Below are positions 1 to 5,913 of a DNA stretch of 14,948 nucleotides, piece after piece; position 1 is the first letter of the stretch, and every line of letters starts with the position of its first letter. This stretch comes from an uncultured Erysipelotrichaceae bacterium (GTDB lineage: Bacteria > Bacillota_I > Bacilli_A > Erysipelotrichales > Erysipelotrichaceae). The stretch covers positions 1-14,948 of the forward strand of contig CADBMY010000231.1 in NCBI GenBank assembly GCA_902795905.1, in the 5' to 3' direction. The translations under genes were made by a program, and so were the position numbers. The notes under the pieces were generated by a model that saw only the letters and a program-made list of their open reading frames with translations, made no database searches and was not told the origin of the DNA.

Positions 1-118
1 ATGTCCAGTCTATGGCTGATTCCAACTTCCTGACCTCATGGTCTGTGGGAACCAGTTCTTCCAAAGTACTGAAAATAAAGTGGTCGTGTTTAAGATTGTT
101 TCGATTGGTCATTACCAT
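1..118 (-). CDS. Transposase N-terminus (IS1182-like), truncated by window edge
   Basis: Reading the minus strand from an ATG at 118 gives 39 residues with no stop before the window edge. They begin MVMTNRNNLKHDHFIFSTLE and continue with LVPTDHEVRKLESAIDW. The pattern of a basic start, then L-V-P-x-D-H-x-x-R-K-x-x-x-A-I-D-W, is the N-terminal signature of IS1182-type DDE transposases as I know the family. The start is supported by a near-perfect ribosome site, GGAGGTGATC (132-123), 9 nt upstream. A second in-frame ATG two codons later is possible. The catalytic domain lies outside the window, so whether the full gene is intact cannot be judged. Translation is probably controlled by the inverted repeat that covers this ribosome site. 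Confidence 0.72.
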   Translation of the reverse strand, partial: MVMTNRNNLKHDHFIFSTLEELVPTDHEVRKLESAIDWT

Positions 119-120
119 AA

Positions 121-225
121 AAGATCACCTCCAACGCCACTTATATTATACCATGCACGCATGTTATTTTCACCATAAAAAAGACAAGAGGCACAATTTC
201 TTCAATTGGCGTTGGAAGTAATCTT
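121..225 (-). repeat. 19-bp inverted repeat flanking the transposase promoter and covering its ribosome site
   Basis: Positions 121-139 are the reverse complement of 207-225, with 17 of 19 positions exact. The core 130-138 / 208-216 is perfect (TCCAACGCC with GGCGTTGGA). The two differences (126/220 and 129/217) become G-U pairs in minus-strand RNA, so the transcript can form an uninterrupted 19-bp stem. The inner arm contains the whole ribosome site GGAGGTGATC of the transposase. The promoter -10 lies between the arms, so only a transcript entering from outside the element would contain both. Confidence 0.75.
145..173 (-). promoter_or_regulatory. Transposase promoter, extended -10
   Basis: On the minus strand there is TGG followed by TATAAT (150-145), which is an extended -10. 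A partial -35, GTGAAA (173-168), lies 17 bp upstream. Transcription would start near 138, which is the first base of the inner arm of the inverted repeat described separately. The native transcript would therefore contain only that arm. Confidence 0.6.
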
Positions 226-297
226 ACGTGCTCTTCTTGTCCTTTTCTATTTTATCAGCCTATTTTCTGTTTGTCTCTATAGTTTGTCAACAGGCTG

Positions 298-322
298 AAG
301 CGTATCAGACGATACGCTTTTT
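298..322 (+). terminator. Intrinsic terminator-like hairpin, plus strand
   Basis: AAGCGTATC (298-306), loop AGAC, then GATACGCTT (311-319), followed by a run of T (318-322). The 9-bp stem is perfect. No plus-strand gene is visible upstream of it inside the window. It either belonged to a gene displaced by the insertion sequence or blocks outward transcription from the element. Confidence 0.6.
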
Positions 323-348
323 ACTGCTGTGACTGCACACAGGTCAAT

Positions 349-374
349 AAAAAACTACCGGCATAACCGGCAGT
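349..374 (-). terminator. Terminator of the carbonic anhydrase-like gene
   Basis: On the minus strand, directly after the TAA stop at 376-374, ACTGCCGG and CCGGTAGT arms (one G-T pair) flank a short loop at 354-374. Six T residues follow on the minus strand (354-349). This closes the minus-strand group running from about 3332 down to 374. Confidence 0.85.
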
Positions 375-850
375 TATTCATTCTTTGCGCTTTCTGCAGA
401 CCATTCCACGTATTTGTCTGCGTTCCTGCGTATGCCGGCGATCTCTTCGTCACTCAGCGTACGTACGGCTTTGGCGGGAGAGCCAAGGATCATACTTCCT
501 TCGGGAAAGGTCTTTCCCTGGGTCACAAGAGCTCCGGCCCCGACAATACAGTTATTGGGTATATGGGCATTGTTCAGTATGATGGAACCCATACCGATCA
601 GGACGTTGTCATCGATCGTGCAGCTGTGCAGGATGGCACCATGCCCAACCGTAACGTTATTGCCGATATGCATCGGTATCCCGGGACTGACATGCAGGAG
701 GCAGAGGTCCTGGATATTGACGCGGTCACCGATCTCAATTGGTGCTTCATCAGCCCGGATAACAGCGTTGTAATAGACAGAGCATTCTTTGCCGAAAGTG
801 ATATCACCGACAAGTACGGCACCCTGTGCGGTATACATGGGTTTGTTCAT
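374..850 (-). CDS. Gamma-carbonic anhydrase family protein (YrdA/PaaY-like hexapeptide protein)
   Basis: This 158-residue cytosolic protein is built almost entirely of hexapeptide repeats (for example IGDRVNIQD, IGNNVTVGH, IDDNVLIGMG), forming a left-handed beta-helix. Three histidines, H53, H70 and H75, have the H...H-x4-H arrangement that binds the metal in the gamma carbonic anhydrase family (Cam of Methanosarcina; YrdA). The surrounding NIQD, VTVGHGAILH and GMGSIILN motifs match the YrdA/CaiE/PaaY subgroup. Many members of this subgroup have unproven or weak CO2-hydrating activity, so the reaction is inferred from the family. The length is typical. The start is supported by GAGGT 7 nt upstream, overlapping the stop codon of the preceding CPBP gene. 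The 8-nt gap suggests they are co-transcribed, and a terminator follows at once. Confidence 0.9.
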   Translation of the reverse strand: MNKPMYTAQGAVLVGDITFGKECSVYYNAVIRADEAPIEIGDRVNIQDLCLLHVSPGIPMHIGNNVTVGHGAILHSCTIDDNVLIGMGSIILNNAHIPNNCIVGAGALVTQGKTFPEGSMILGSPAKAVRTLSDEEIAGIRRNADKYVEWSAESAKNE

Positions 851-858
851 AATGTACC

Positions 859-1779
859 TCAGATAAACGAAAGGACGACGTTAATAATAAACAGGATGAT
901 CACAAAGATGATCGTTGAAGAAGTTAACAGGATCTTCCAGAGCTTTCCTTCCGTAGCACCGTAGCGGATGATATTCGTGGAAACCTGATGGCCGAGAATA
1001 CTGACAGCAGAGATCAGGTAGCAGAGACCCAGGAGAATGATCAGCACAAACAGGAACTTGCCGGGAACTGCATTGAAAAGCCAGACAAACAGATTGACAG
1101 CGATATGGACCGTAAAGTTCGGCTTGATCGAGTGATAGCGTAAAGTGATCAGTGAGAGATACCAGCCAAGGAAGAAGGCAGGTACAGCATCGATGAGATT
1201 CTGCTGTGCCAGAGCATACAGAAGGGCCGAAGCCAGAACCCCGAAGTATCTGCCGTAGTGGCCAAGCTGACGCTGGATGATCCCGCGGAAGATATACTCA
1301 TCACAGATCGGTTTGATAATAACAAACTGCAGGAAGAACAAGACATTCCTGATGATATTCAGAACACTGTTGAAATTGCCGAGGAATGTATAGACGTGGC
1401 TGTTTGTATGAAAGAAAAAGTAGAAGAGTGAGGAGACCGATGTTGTCAGCATCATGATGCCGATGCCGATCGCACTCAGGGCAACGTATTTGCCAAAGGA
1501 CAGACGCGGACTCTTCAGATAATCACTCATGCGCAGACGCAGCACAGAGGCAGCCTGCACGGAGAAGATCACGACCATCAGGATCGTCATTAAAGAGGTT
1601 ACCGACAGGATCACGATCTCCGGATCGGCACCGAAAAAGATCTCCGGAAAACGCTCATAGATCAAATCGGAAGCGTATTGCAGGAGAGAAAAAATAATAA
1701 TATAGATGATCAAAGGCAGACCAAAAGTGTTGATCTGGCGCTTTGCCTGTCTTGTCGTTATTCTTTTAGGTTCAGACAT
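859..1779 (-). CDS. CPBP-family intramembrane protease-like protein with altered active site
   Basis: This polytopic membrane protein has about seven or eight hydrophobic segments and the arrangement of the CPBP (CAAX protease and bacteriocin-processing, Abi/Rce1-like) family. Motif 1, normally EExxxR, reads DEYIFR. Motif 2, normally FxxxH, reads YALAQ, so its histidine is a glutamine. Motif 3 is kept as HIAVN. The loss of one glutamate and one histidine makes normal proteolysis doubtful. I chose the ATG at 1779 (MSEPKRITTR...), giving 306 residues. The same frame is open upstream to an ATG at 1821, which would add 14 residues not resembling a family N-terminus and would lie only about 7 nt from the predicted transcription start. 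Neither start has a clear ribosome site. It is followed after 8 nt by the carbonic anhydrase-like gene. Substrate and role are unknown. Confidence 0.82.
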   Translation of the reverse strand: MSEPKRITTRQAKRQINTFGLPLIIYIIIFSLLQYASDLIYERFPEIFFGADPEIVILSVTSLMTILMVVIFSVQAASVLRLRMSDYLKSPRLSFGKYVALSAIGIGIMMLTTSVSSLFYFFFHTNSHVYTFLGNFNSVLNIIRNVLFFLQFVIIKPICDEYIFRGIIQRQLGHYGRYFGVLASALLYALAQQNLIDAVPAFFLGWYLSLITLRYHSIKPNFTVHIAVNLFVWLFNAVPGKFLFVLIILLGLCYLISAVSILGHQVSTNIIRYGATEGKLWKILLTSSTIIFVIILFIINVVLSFI

Positions 1780-1802
1780 AAAAAATCCATACATGCAATA
1801 AA

Positions 1803-1816
1803 CCGGCAGAAGCCGG
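1803..1816 (-). terminator. Weak hairpin after the NAD(P)HX enzyme gene, in the CPBP leader
   Basis: A perfect 5-bp GC-rich stem, CCGGC-TTCT-GCCGG on the minus strand, is followed by TTTATT. It could be a weak terminator for the gene ending at 1866, or a leader hairpin of the CPBP transcript, since it lies downstream of the promoter at 1835-1863. The short stem and poor T-run make full termination unlikely. Confidence 0.35.
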
Positions 1817-1834
1817 ATCATTACAGGTACATGT

Positions 1835-1863
1835 ATTATAGCAAGGTTTCAGTAATGAGAAAA
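1835..1863 (-). promoter_or_regulatory. Promoter for the CPBP/carbonic anhydrase-like pair
   Basis: On the minus strand, TGC-TATAAT (extended -10, TATAAT at 1840-1835) lies between the stop of the NAD(P)HX enzyme gene and the CPBP gene. A weak -35, TTTTCT (1863-1858), lies 17 bp upstream. Transcription would start near 1828, leaving a leader of about 50 nt to the ATG at 1779. That leader contains a small CCGGC-TTCT-GCCGG hairpin (1816-1803). Confidence 0.55.
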
Positions 1864-1865
1864 GA

Positions 1866-3332
1866 CTAGAAGCCGTGACTGTGAAAAAGCTTGTCGGCCA
1901 GGGCAGGGAACTGTTCAAGGTCAAAATTCTGTACAGCATGATCGCGTGTGCCAAGCTCTGCCAGATAGCCATGGAGCCAGACAGCCATGCATACAGCCGT
2001 AAATGTATCTGTTGTTAAGGGTAAGAGACCTGCGAGAATACCGGTCAGAACATCACCGCTGCCGGCCTGGGCCAGAGCCTCATTGCCTGATTCGTTGATG
2101 CAGAGATCACCGGCAGGAGAGACGATGATCGTATTCGGACCTTTCAGGACAAGATAGACTTCGTTCTCCCAGGCAAAGGAAAGGGCAGCACTGACCGGGT
2201 CGTCCTTGATCGCTTCCACGGGTTTGCCGGTAAGTGCACTGAATTCACCGATGTGCGGGGTCAGGATCACCGGGGCTTTGACAAAGCGCAGGAAGTAGTA
2301 ATTGTTGACAAGCATGCGCAGAGCTTCGGCATCAAGGATGATCGGGACACCGGCTTCCTGCAGAATGTGATCACGTATCGCGTACTTCTGCGGCATGTAT
2401 ACGGCACCGCTGCCGAAGGCGATGGCGGAAGCTGAGGCAAGCGATCTGTTAAGGGCTTCCCGCCAGTTGTGCTCACCAAACGGGTGGTATACCGGGGTCA
2501 GATATTTTGAGGCAAGGATCGGGTAGATCTCTTCCGGAAGCATCACTTCCATGTACTGGGCTCCGACGGTCTTTGCGCCGAGGATATTCAGGCCGAGAGC
2601 ACCTGCCATCCCGTAACTGCCGCCGATCAGGACTGTCCTTCCGGAAGATCCTTTATGGGCATTGACGGGACGGTGAGGAAGATGTTTGAAGAAGATCTCT
2701 TCGTTCATCTCGAATACACTGCCTTTTGCGGGTTCCTTCAGCGGTAACGGCAGGACTTCCACACTGCTGAAACGGCGGTGGTTCCTGCCCAGGGCATGAA
2801 AAGGTTTCCGATAGCCCAGCGCGAAAGTTACCTCGGAGTACAGCGCATCGCTGTCACAGGCACCGGTATCAGCTTCGCATCCGCTGTTGATATCGATACT
2901 GTAAACAGGCTTATGACTGTGTTCGACCATACGGAAAAGACTCTTGATCTCTCTGCTCAGGGGCAGACGGAAACCAAAGCCATAGACCGCATCGATCACC
3001 GCATCACACTCTTTCAGTGCTTTCGGCAGTTCATCTTCGGTGATCAGGAGTTTTCTGTCCAGAGCACCGTATGCCTTTCCGGCAGCGTCTGTTTTCGGCA
3101 TTCCTTCTGCCGCATAGACTCTGCATGTATACTCATCACTTAAAGCTGCCGCCGAAACATAACCGTCACCGCCGTTATTGCCTTTGCCGCAGAGGAAAAG
3201 CAGCACAGAACCGGCAGGTATATATCTGCGCAGGGCATTCGCAAAAGACATGCCTGCTTCATGCATCAGTTCATCAGTTGAAAGGCCGGAAGCGTCTTCA
3301 AGCGTTCTCATCTGTTCTGTATTAATGATCAT
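1866..3332 (-). CDS. nnr: Bifunctional NAD(P)H-hydrate epimerase / ADP-dependent NAD(P)H-hydrate dehydratase
   Basis: This enzyme repairs hydrated NADH and NADPH. The N-terminal YjeF_N domain (about residues 1-215) interconverts R- and S-hydrates. The C-terminal ribokinase-like domain (about 225-485) dehydrates the S form using ADP. Visible epimerase motifs are GKGNNGGDGYV (49-59), DAVYGFGF and SIDINSG. Visible dehydratase motifs are NAHKGSSGRTVLIGGS, LTPHIGEFSALTG, VLKGPNTII and AGSGDVLTG (423-431), the phosphate-binding and catalytic segment. At 488 residues it has the usual length of the fused bacterial form and appears intact. The start ATG has AAGGA about 8 nt upstream. It is divergent from the lysine-rich protein gene and upstream of the CPBP gene, from which it is separated by an internal promoter and weak hairpin. 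Confidence 0.95.
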   Translation of the reverse strand: MIINTEQMRTLEDASGLSTDELMHEAGMSFANALRRYIPAGSVLLFLCGKGNNGGDGYVSAAALSDEYTCRVYAAEGMPKTDAAGKAYGALDRKLLITEDELPKALKECDAVIDAVYGFGFRLPLSREIKSLFRMVEHSHKPVYSIDINSGCEADTGACDSDALYSEVTFALGYRKPFHALGRNHRRFSSVEVLPLPLKEPAKGSVFEMNEEIFFKHLPHRPVNAHKGSSGRTVLIGGSYGMAGALGLNILGAKTVGAQYMEVMLPEEIYPILASKYLTPVYHPFGEHNWREALNRSLASASAIAFGSGAVYMPQKYAIRDHILQEAGVPIILDAEALRMLVNNYYFLRFVKAPVILTPHIGEFSALTGKPVEAIKDDPVSAALSFAWENEVYLVLKGPNTIIVSPAGDLCINESGNEALAQAGSGDVLTGILAGLLPLTTDTFTAVCMAVWLHGYLAELGTRDHAVQNFDLEQFPALADKLFHSHGF

Positions 3333-3399
3333 ATTAGTTATCCTTATGACTTTAGCATATCATAGGAAAAACAGATTATGCATACCTTTTTCAAATTAC

Positions 3400-3405
3400 A
3401 TTATA
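3400..3405 (-). promoter_or_regulatory. Possible -10 for the NAD(P)HX enzyme gene
   Basis: TATAAT is present on the minus strand at 3405-3400, 68 nt before the ATG at 3332. No convincing -35 is seen at 17 bp, and the preceding bases are not TGn. It lies back-to-back with the divergent promoter at 3422-3430, so the two would compete for the same stretch of DNA. Confidence 0.4.
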
Positions 3406-3421
3406 ACCGACATATTAAACG

Positions 3422-3430
3422 TGATATAAT
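3422..3430 (+). promoter_or_regulatory. Extended -10 promoter of the lysine-rich protein gene
   Basis: TGA-TATAAT, a perfect extended -10, has no good -35. Transcription would start near 3437, giving a leader of about 19 nt that carries AGGAGGGGGT at 3441-3450, immediately before the ATG at 3456. Confidence 0.65.
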
Positions 3431-3455
3431 TGTATAAGATAGGAGGGGGTATAAT

Positions 3456-3866
3456 ATGCCTGCAAAAAAGAAAGAAACTGTGGCGGAAGAAAAAAAACCT
3501 ACCGCCCGTAAATCGACTAAGAAGGCTGCTGCACCTGCAGAAGCACCGAAGAAAGAAGCTAAACCTAAAGTAGTGAAGAAGACACTTCAGGATTATAAGG
3601 ATGTAATCAACTGGAAGAAGTGGGAAGCTCACAACATGAACTGGCTGTATATTGAAGTCAATGCAGGAGCACTTAATGAAGAGGTTGAGAACGGCGTAAA
3701 CAACATTAAGGTTGCTGCTCAGGCTGTCCTCGATCTGATGCTTGAGGGTGACGGCTTCATCGTTGAGCCTAAGGTCAAGTCCAGGATCTCCAAGGAACTG
3801 ACTGTCCGCTACTATACGGATAATCTTCGTGCAGACCGCAGAAGTTACTGGGACGTAAATCAGTAA
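3456..3866 (+). CDS. Lysine/alanine-rich N-tail protein of unknown function
   Basis: The product has 136 residues and two clear parts. Residues 1-43 are a highly basic, low-complexity tail of Lys, Ala, Pro and Glu (for example KKPTARKSTKKAAAPAEAPK), resembling histone H1-like or nucleoid-protein tails. Residues 44-136 are a compact, ordinary-composition domain with the segments INWKKWEAHNMNWLYIEV, a helix IKVAAQAVLDLMLEGDGF and a closing LTVRYYTDNLRADRRSYW. I do not recognise this domain. There is no signal peptide or membrane segment. The very strong ribosome site (AGGAGG, 9 nt before ATG), own promoter and own terminator suggest a well-expressed single gene. Nucleic-acid or ribosome binding through the basic tail is an inference from composition only. 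Confidence 0.85.
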   Translation: MPAKKKETVAEEKKPTARKSTKKAAAPAEAPKKEAKPKVVKKTLQDYKDVINWKKWEAHNMNWLYIEVNAGALNEEVENGVNNIKVAAQAVLDLMLEGDGFIVEPKVKSRISKELTVRYYTDNLRADRRSYWDVNQ

Positions 3867-3872
3867 AGAATG

Positions 3873-3904
3873 AAAAAGAACTTGTAAATACAGGTTCTTT
3901 TTTT
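3873..3904 (+). terminator. Strong intrinsic terminator after the lysine-rich protein gene
   Basis: AAGAACTTGT (3876-3885) pairs with ACAGGTTCTT (3890-3899) through ten base pairs with one G-T pair, and the loop is AAAT. A run of seven T follows (3898-3904). A short A-tract precedes the stem. Confidence 0.93.
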
Positions 3905-3916
3905 CTGTAATTTATA

Positions 3917-3922
3917 TATAAT
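3917..3922 (+). promoter_or_regulatory. Likely -10 for the M29 aminopeptidase gene
   Basis: TATAAT lies within an AT-rich stretch just after the terminator, 27 nt before the ATG at 3950. The expected -35 position falls in the terminator stem and does not match well. It is the only good -10 in the 83-nt gap. Confidence 0.5.
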
Positions 3923-3949
3923 GATTTACATAGAAAAGAGAGCGGAATT

Positions 3950-5164
3950 ATGAATTTAGAAGCAATGAAAAGAAAGTATGCCTACACGCTTGCCAGAGTC
4001 GGTCTGAATGTACAGAAGGGTCAGCCCGTACTGGTTGAAGCAGCCATTGAAGGTGCGTATTTCACACCGATCTTTGCCGAGGAATGCTACAAGCTGGGTG
4101 CTTCCAATGTCATCGTTCACTACCTGGATGAGCCGAATCTGAAGGTCGCAGCCAAGTACAGAAGCAGTGAAGATGTCAGAAAAGTTGAAGACTGGGAAGA
4201 ACTGCAGACACAGAAATATCTTGATCAGGGTGCCTGCTATGTCCGTCTGGAAGGTGTTAACCCGGCACTGATGGCCGATGTTCCGGAAGATCAGGCAAAT
4301 GCGATCTTTGCGCATACCGATGCCGTCAGAAATATCATGAGAAAAGCCAGCAGAGAGAAACACTGCCAGTGGCTGATCGCAATGATCCCTACAAAGGAAT
4401 GGGCAGACTTTATCCTGCCGGATATTCCCGAAGAGGAGCGTTTCGATGAACTGTGGAAGCTGATCCTGAAGCTCTGCTACATCGACGAGGATAACGATGT
4501 TGTTGCGACATGGGAAGAGAAGAAAGCCCGCAAGCGTGAGAAGGGCGATATCATCGATTCCTATAACTTTACAAAGTTCCACTATACCGCAGGCAACGGT
4601 ACCGACCTGACGGTCACTCTGACACCGGATTCCAAGTTCGGCTTCGGCAAGCGTCAGCTTCCTGCCAACTTTGTTCCGTTCAGTGCCAACATTCCGACAG
4701 AAGAGATCTGCACAAGTCCGGAGAAATTCGGTACTGAAGGTGTTGTCTATGCCAGCAGACCGCTGGTACTCGGCGGTAAGAGCGTAGAGAACTTCGGTTT
4801 CCGCTTTGAGAAGGGTAAGGTCGTGGAAGTACTTGCCGGAGAAGGCAAGGAGATGCTCGAAGCTCTTGTCACGATGGATGAGAATGCCGGCTATCTCGGT
4901 GAGGCAGCCCTGGTAGAGTATCATTCACCGATCTCGATGAGCGGAAGAGTATACTATACAACGCTGATCGATGAGAACGCATCCTGTCATCTGGCTCTCG
5001 GCAGAGCGCTGAGTTCCAGACAGCCGAGCGATCCGAAGTATACGTTCAATGATTCGATGATCCATATCGACTTCATGATCGGCACTCCCGATATGCATAT
5101 CGTCGGTACAACGGCAGACGGCAGAGAAGTCGTGATCTTCGATAACGGAGACTTTGCCATCTAG
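3950..5164 (+). CDS. M29-family metallo-aminopeptidase (AmpS/PepS-like)
   Basis: This cytosolic aminopeptidase removes N-terminal residues from peptides using a two-metal site. The 404-residue length and the order of motifs match the M29 family (thermophilic aminopeptidase AmpS, PepS). The expected metal ligands can be read: glutamate in PTEEICTSP (E251/E252), glutamate in YLGEAALV (E318), H347 in ENASCHLALG, then H372 and D374 in SMIHIDFMIGT. The C-terminal segment (about 240-404), holding the metal site, is the most conserved. The protein looks complete. The start ATG has only a modest ribosome site (GAGCGGA). It is a single-gene unit bounded by terminators on both sides. A role in peptide use or turnover is inferred from the family. 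Confidence 0.94.
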   Translation: MNLEAMKRKYAYTLARVGLNVQKGQPVLVEAAIEGAYFTPIFAEECYKLGASNVIVHYLDEPNLKVAAKYRSSEDVRKVEDWEELQTQKYLDQGACYVRLEGVNPALMADVPEDQANAIFAHTDAVRNIMRKASREKHCQWLIAMIPTKEWADFILPDIPEEERFDELWKLILKLCYIDEDNDVVATWEEKKARKREKGDIIDSYNFTKFHYTAGNGTDLTVTLTPDSKFGFGKRQLPANFVPFSANIPTEEICTSPEKFGTEGVVYASRPLVLGGKSVENFGFRFEKGKVVEVLAGEGKEMLEALVTMDENAGYLGEAALVEYHSPISMSGRVYYTTLIDENASCHLALGRALSSRQPSDPKYTFNDSMIHIDFMIGTPDMHIVGTTADGREVVIFDNGDFAI

Positions 5165-5172
5165 TAAACACT

Positions 5173-5196
5173 AAGGTCCCTGCGGGGACCTTTTTT
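5173..5196 (+). terminator. Strong intrinsic terminator after the M29 aminopeptidase
   Basis: AAGGTCCC-TGCG-GGGACCTT is a perfect 8-bp stem starting 8 nt after the stop codon, followed by a run of T through 5196. Confidence 0.96.
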
Positions 5197-5212
5197 CCTG
5201 TATGCTGTTGTC

Positions 5213-5239
5213 TTGACAAGCCCGGAATACGGGTATACT
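5213..5239 (+). promoter_or_regulatory. Promoter of the methyltransferase/hydrolase operon
   Basis: A consensus -35 TTGACA (5213-5218) and a good -10 TATACT (5234-5239) are separated by only 15 bp, shorter than the usual 17. The spacer contains the dyad CCCG-GAATA-CGGG (5221-5233). A suboptimal spacer with a dyad inside it is what one might expect of a regulated promoter. Confidence 0.6.
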
Positions 5240-5249
5240 GTGACATTGG

Positions 5250-5265
5250 GTTAGATACAACTAAC
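5250..5265 (+). promoter_or_regulatory. Operator-like dyad GTTAG-N6-CTAAC
   Basis: A perfect 5-bp inverted repeat with a 6-bp centre lies just downstream of the predicted transcription start and before the ribosome site. The spacing suits a dimeric repressor. No regulator gene is in the window to pair with it, so its function is inferred. Confidence 0.35.
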
Positions 5266-5292
5266 ACATAAGTGATACAGAGAGGCAGTACG

Positions 5293-5913
5293 ATGTTCTG
5301 GGATAAGGTATCGGGAGTATATGACCTGTTTGGAAATATCTATAACGGTAAAGTGAACAGGGAGATGTGCAGGATCGTATCAGCAGAGATCGGGCATGAA
5401 GATGATGTGCTGGAATGTGCCTGCGGCACCAGTATGATCAGTGTATACGCAGCTGCTAAATGCCATCATCTGATTGCGACAGACTACGCGGAAGGCATGC
5501 TGAGAGAGACCCGGAAAAAGCTGATAAACATGACCAACACAGAGGTGCGGAAGGCGGATATCACACATCTTGATTTTGCGGATGAAAGCTTTGATGTCGT
5601 GATCGCAGGCAATGTGATCCATCTGCTTGATGAACCGTATACAGCATTGAAAGAACTGGACAGAGTATGCAGAAAGGGCGGAAAGCTGATCATTCCCACA
5701 TATGTAAACAAGGATGATACGGGGAAGGAAAGTACATTCTCAAAGACCGTTGGCAAGGCAGGCGCTGACTTCAAACGGCAGTTCACCTTCGGCAATTACC
5801 GTTCATTCTTTACCGATGCCGGTTATACCGATATCGTCGTTCATGAGATCAGGGGCAGAGTGCCTTGTGCGGTCGCGGTGATACGTAAGACGGAGGACAT
5901 ACATGCAGGATGA
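5293..5913 (+). CDS. Class I SAM-dependent methyltransferase
   Basis: This 206-residue cytosolic protein has the Rossmann-like methyltransferase fold of the UbiE/Methyltransf_11 type. The SAM-binding motif I reads VLECACGTSMIS (residues 39-50), where the usual last glycine of GTG is serine. The acidic residue after strand 2 is in IATDYAEGML, motif II-like DVVIAGNVIHLL follows, and a KGGKLIIPTYV strand closes the core. The start at 5293 has GAGAGG 8 nt upstream. An in-frame GTG at 5272 would add seven residues and has no better ribosome site. The first residues, MFWDKVSGVYDLF, fit the family. The last 11 nt overlap the next gene, so translation is probably coupled. The methyl acceptor is unknown. 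The partner ATC-hydrolase-family gene suggests a thiol or small heterocycle, but this is only inference. Confidence 0.92.
   Translation: MFWDKVSGVYDLFGNIYNGKVNREMCRIVSAEIGHEDDVLECACGTSMISVYAAAKCHHLIATDYAEGMLRETRKKLINMTNTEVRKADITHLDFADESFDVVIAGNVIHLLDEPYTALKELDRVCRKGGKLIIPTYVNKDDTGKESTFSKTVGKAGADFKRQFTFGNYRSFFTDAGYTDIVVHEIRGRVPCAVAVIRKTEDIHAG

Larger units (their letters stand above)
1..225 (-). mobile_element. Partial insertion sequence, IS1182-like, promoter-proximal end
   Basis: This is the 5' end of an insertion sequence whose body lies beyond the left edge of the window. It is recognised by the transposase N-terminus read on the minus strand from 118 to 1, with a strong ribosome site, a promoter at 145-173, and an inverted repeat (121-139 with 207-225) around the promoter. 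The outer boundary and terminal inverted repeat cannot be fixed, because the other end is not visible. The element may extend past 225, possibly to the hairpin near 300. Family assignment rests on 39 residues only, so it is likely but not certain. Confidence 0.65.

Noticed and set aside
329..964. Plus-strand frame of 211 codons across the carbonic anhydrase-like gene
   Set aside because: It is a shadow of two well-supported minus-strand genes, has no family signature, and crosses the minus-strand terminator and the gene junction.
3956..4924. Long minus-strand open frame (322 codons) antisense to the M29 aminopeptidase
   Set aside because: The plus strand encodes a clear enzyme with its metal ligands in order. 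The antisense product has no recognisable motif and no ribosome site, and is explained by the codon bias of the real gene.
5272..5292. GTG start seven codons upstream for the methyltransferase
   Set aside because: It has no better ribosome site, while GAGAGG is ideally spaced before the ATG at 5293 and the family N-terminus begins there.
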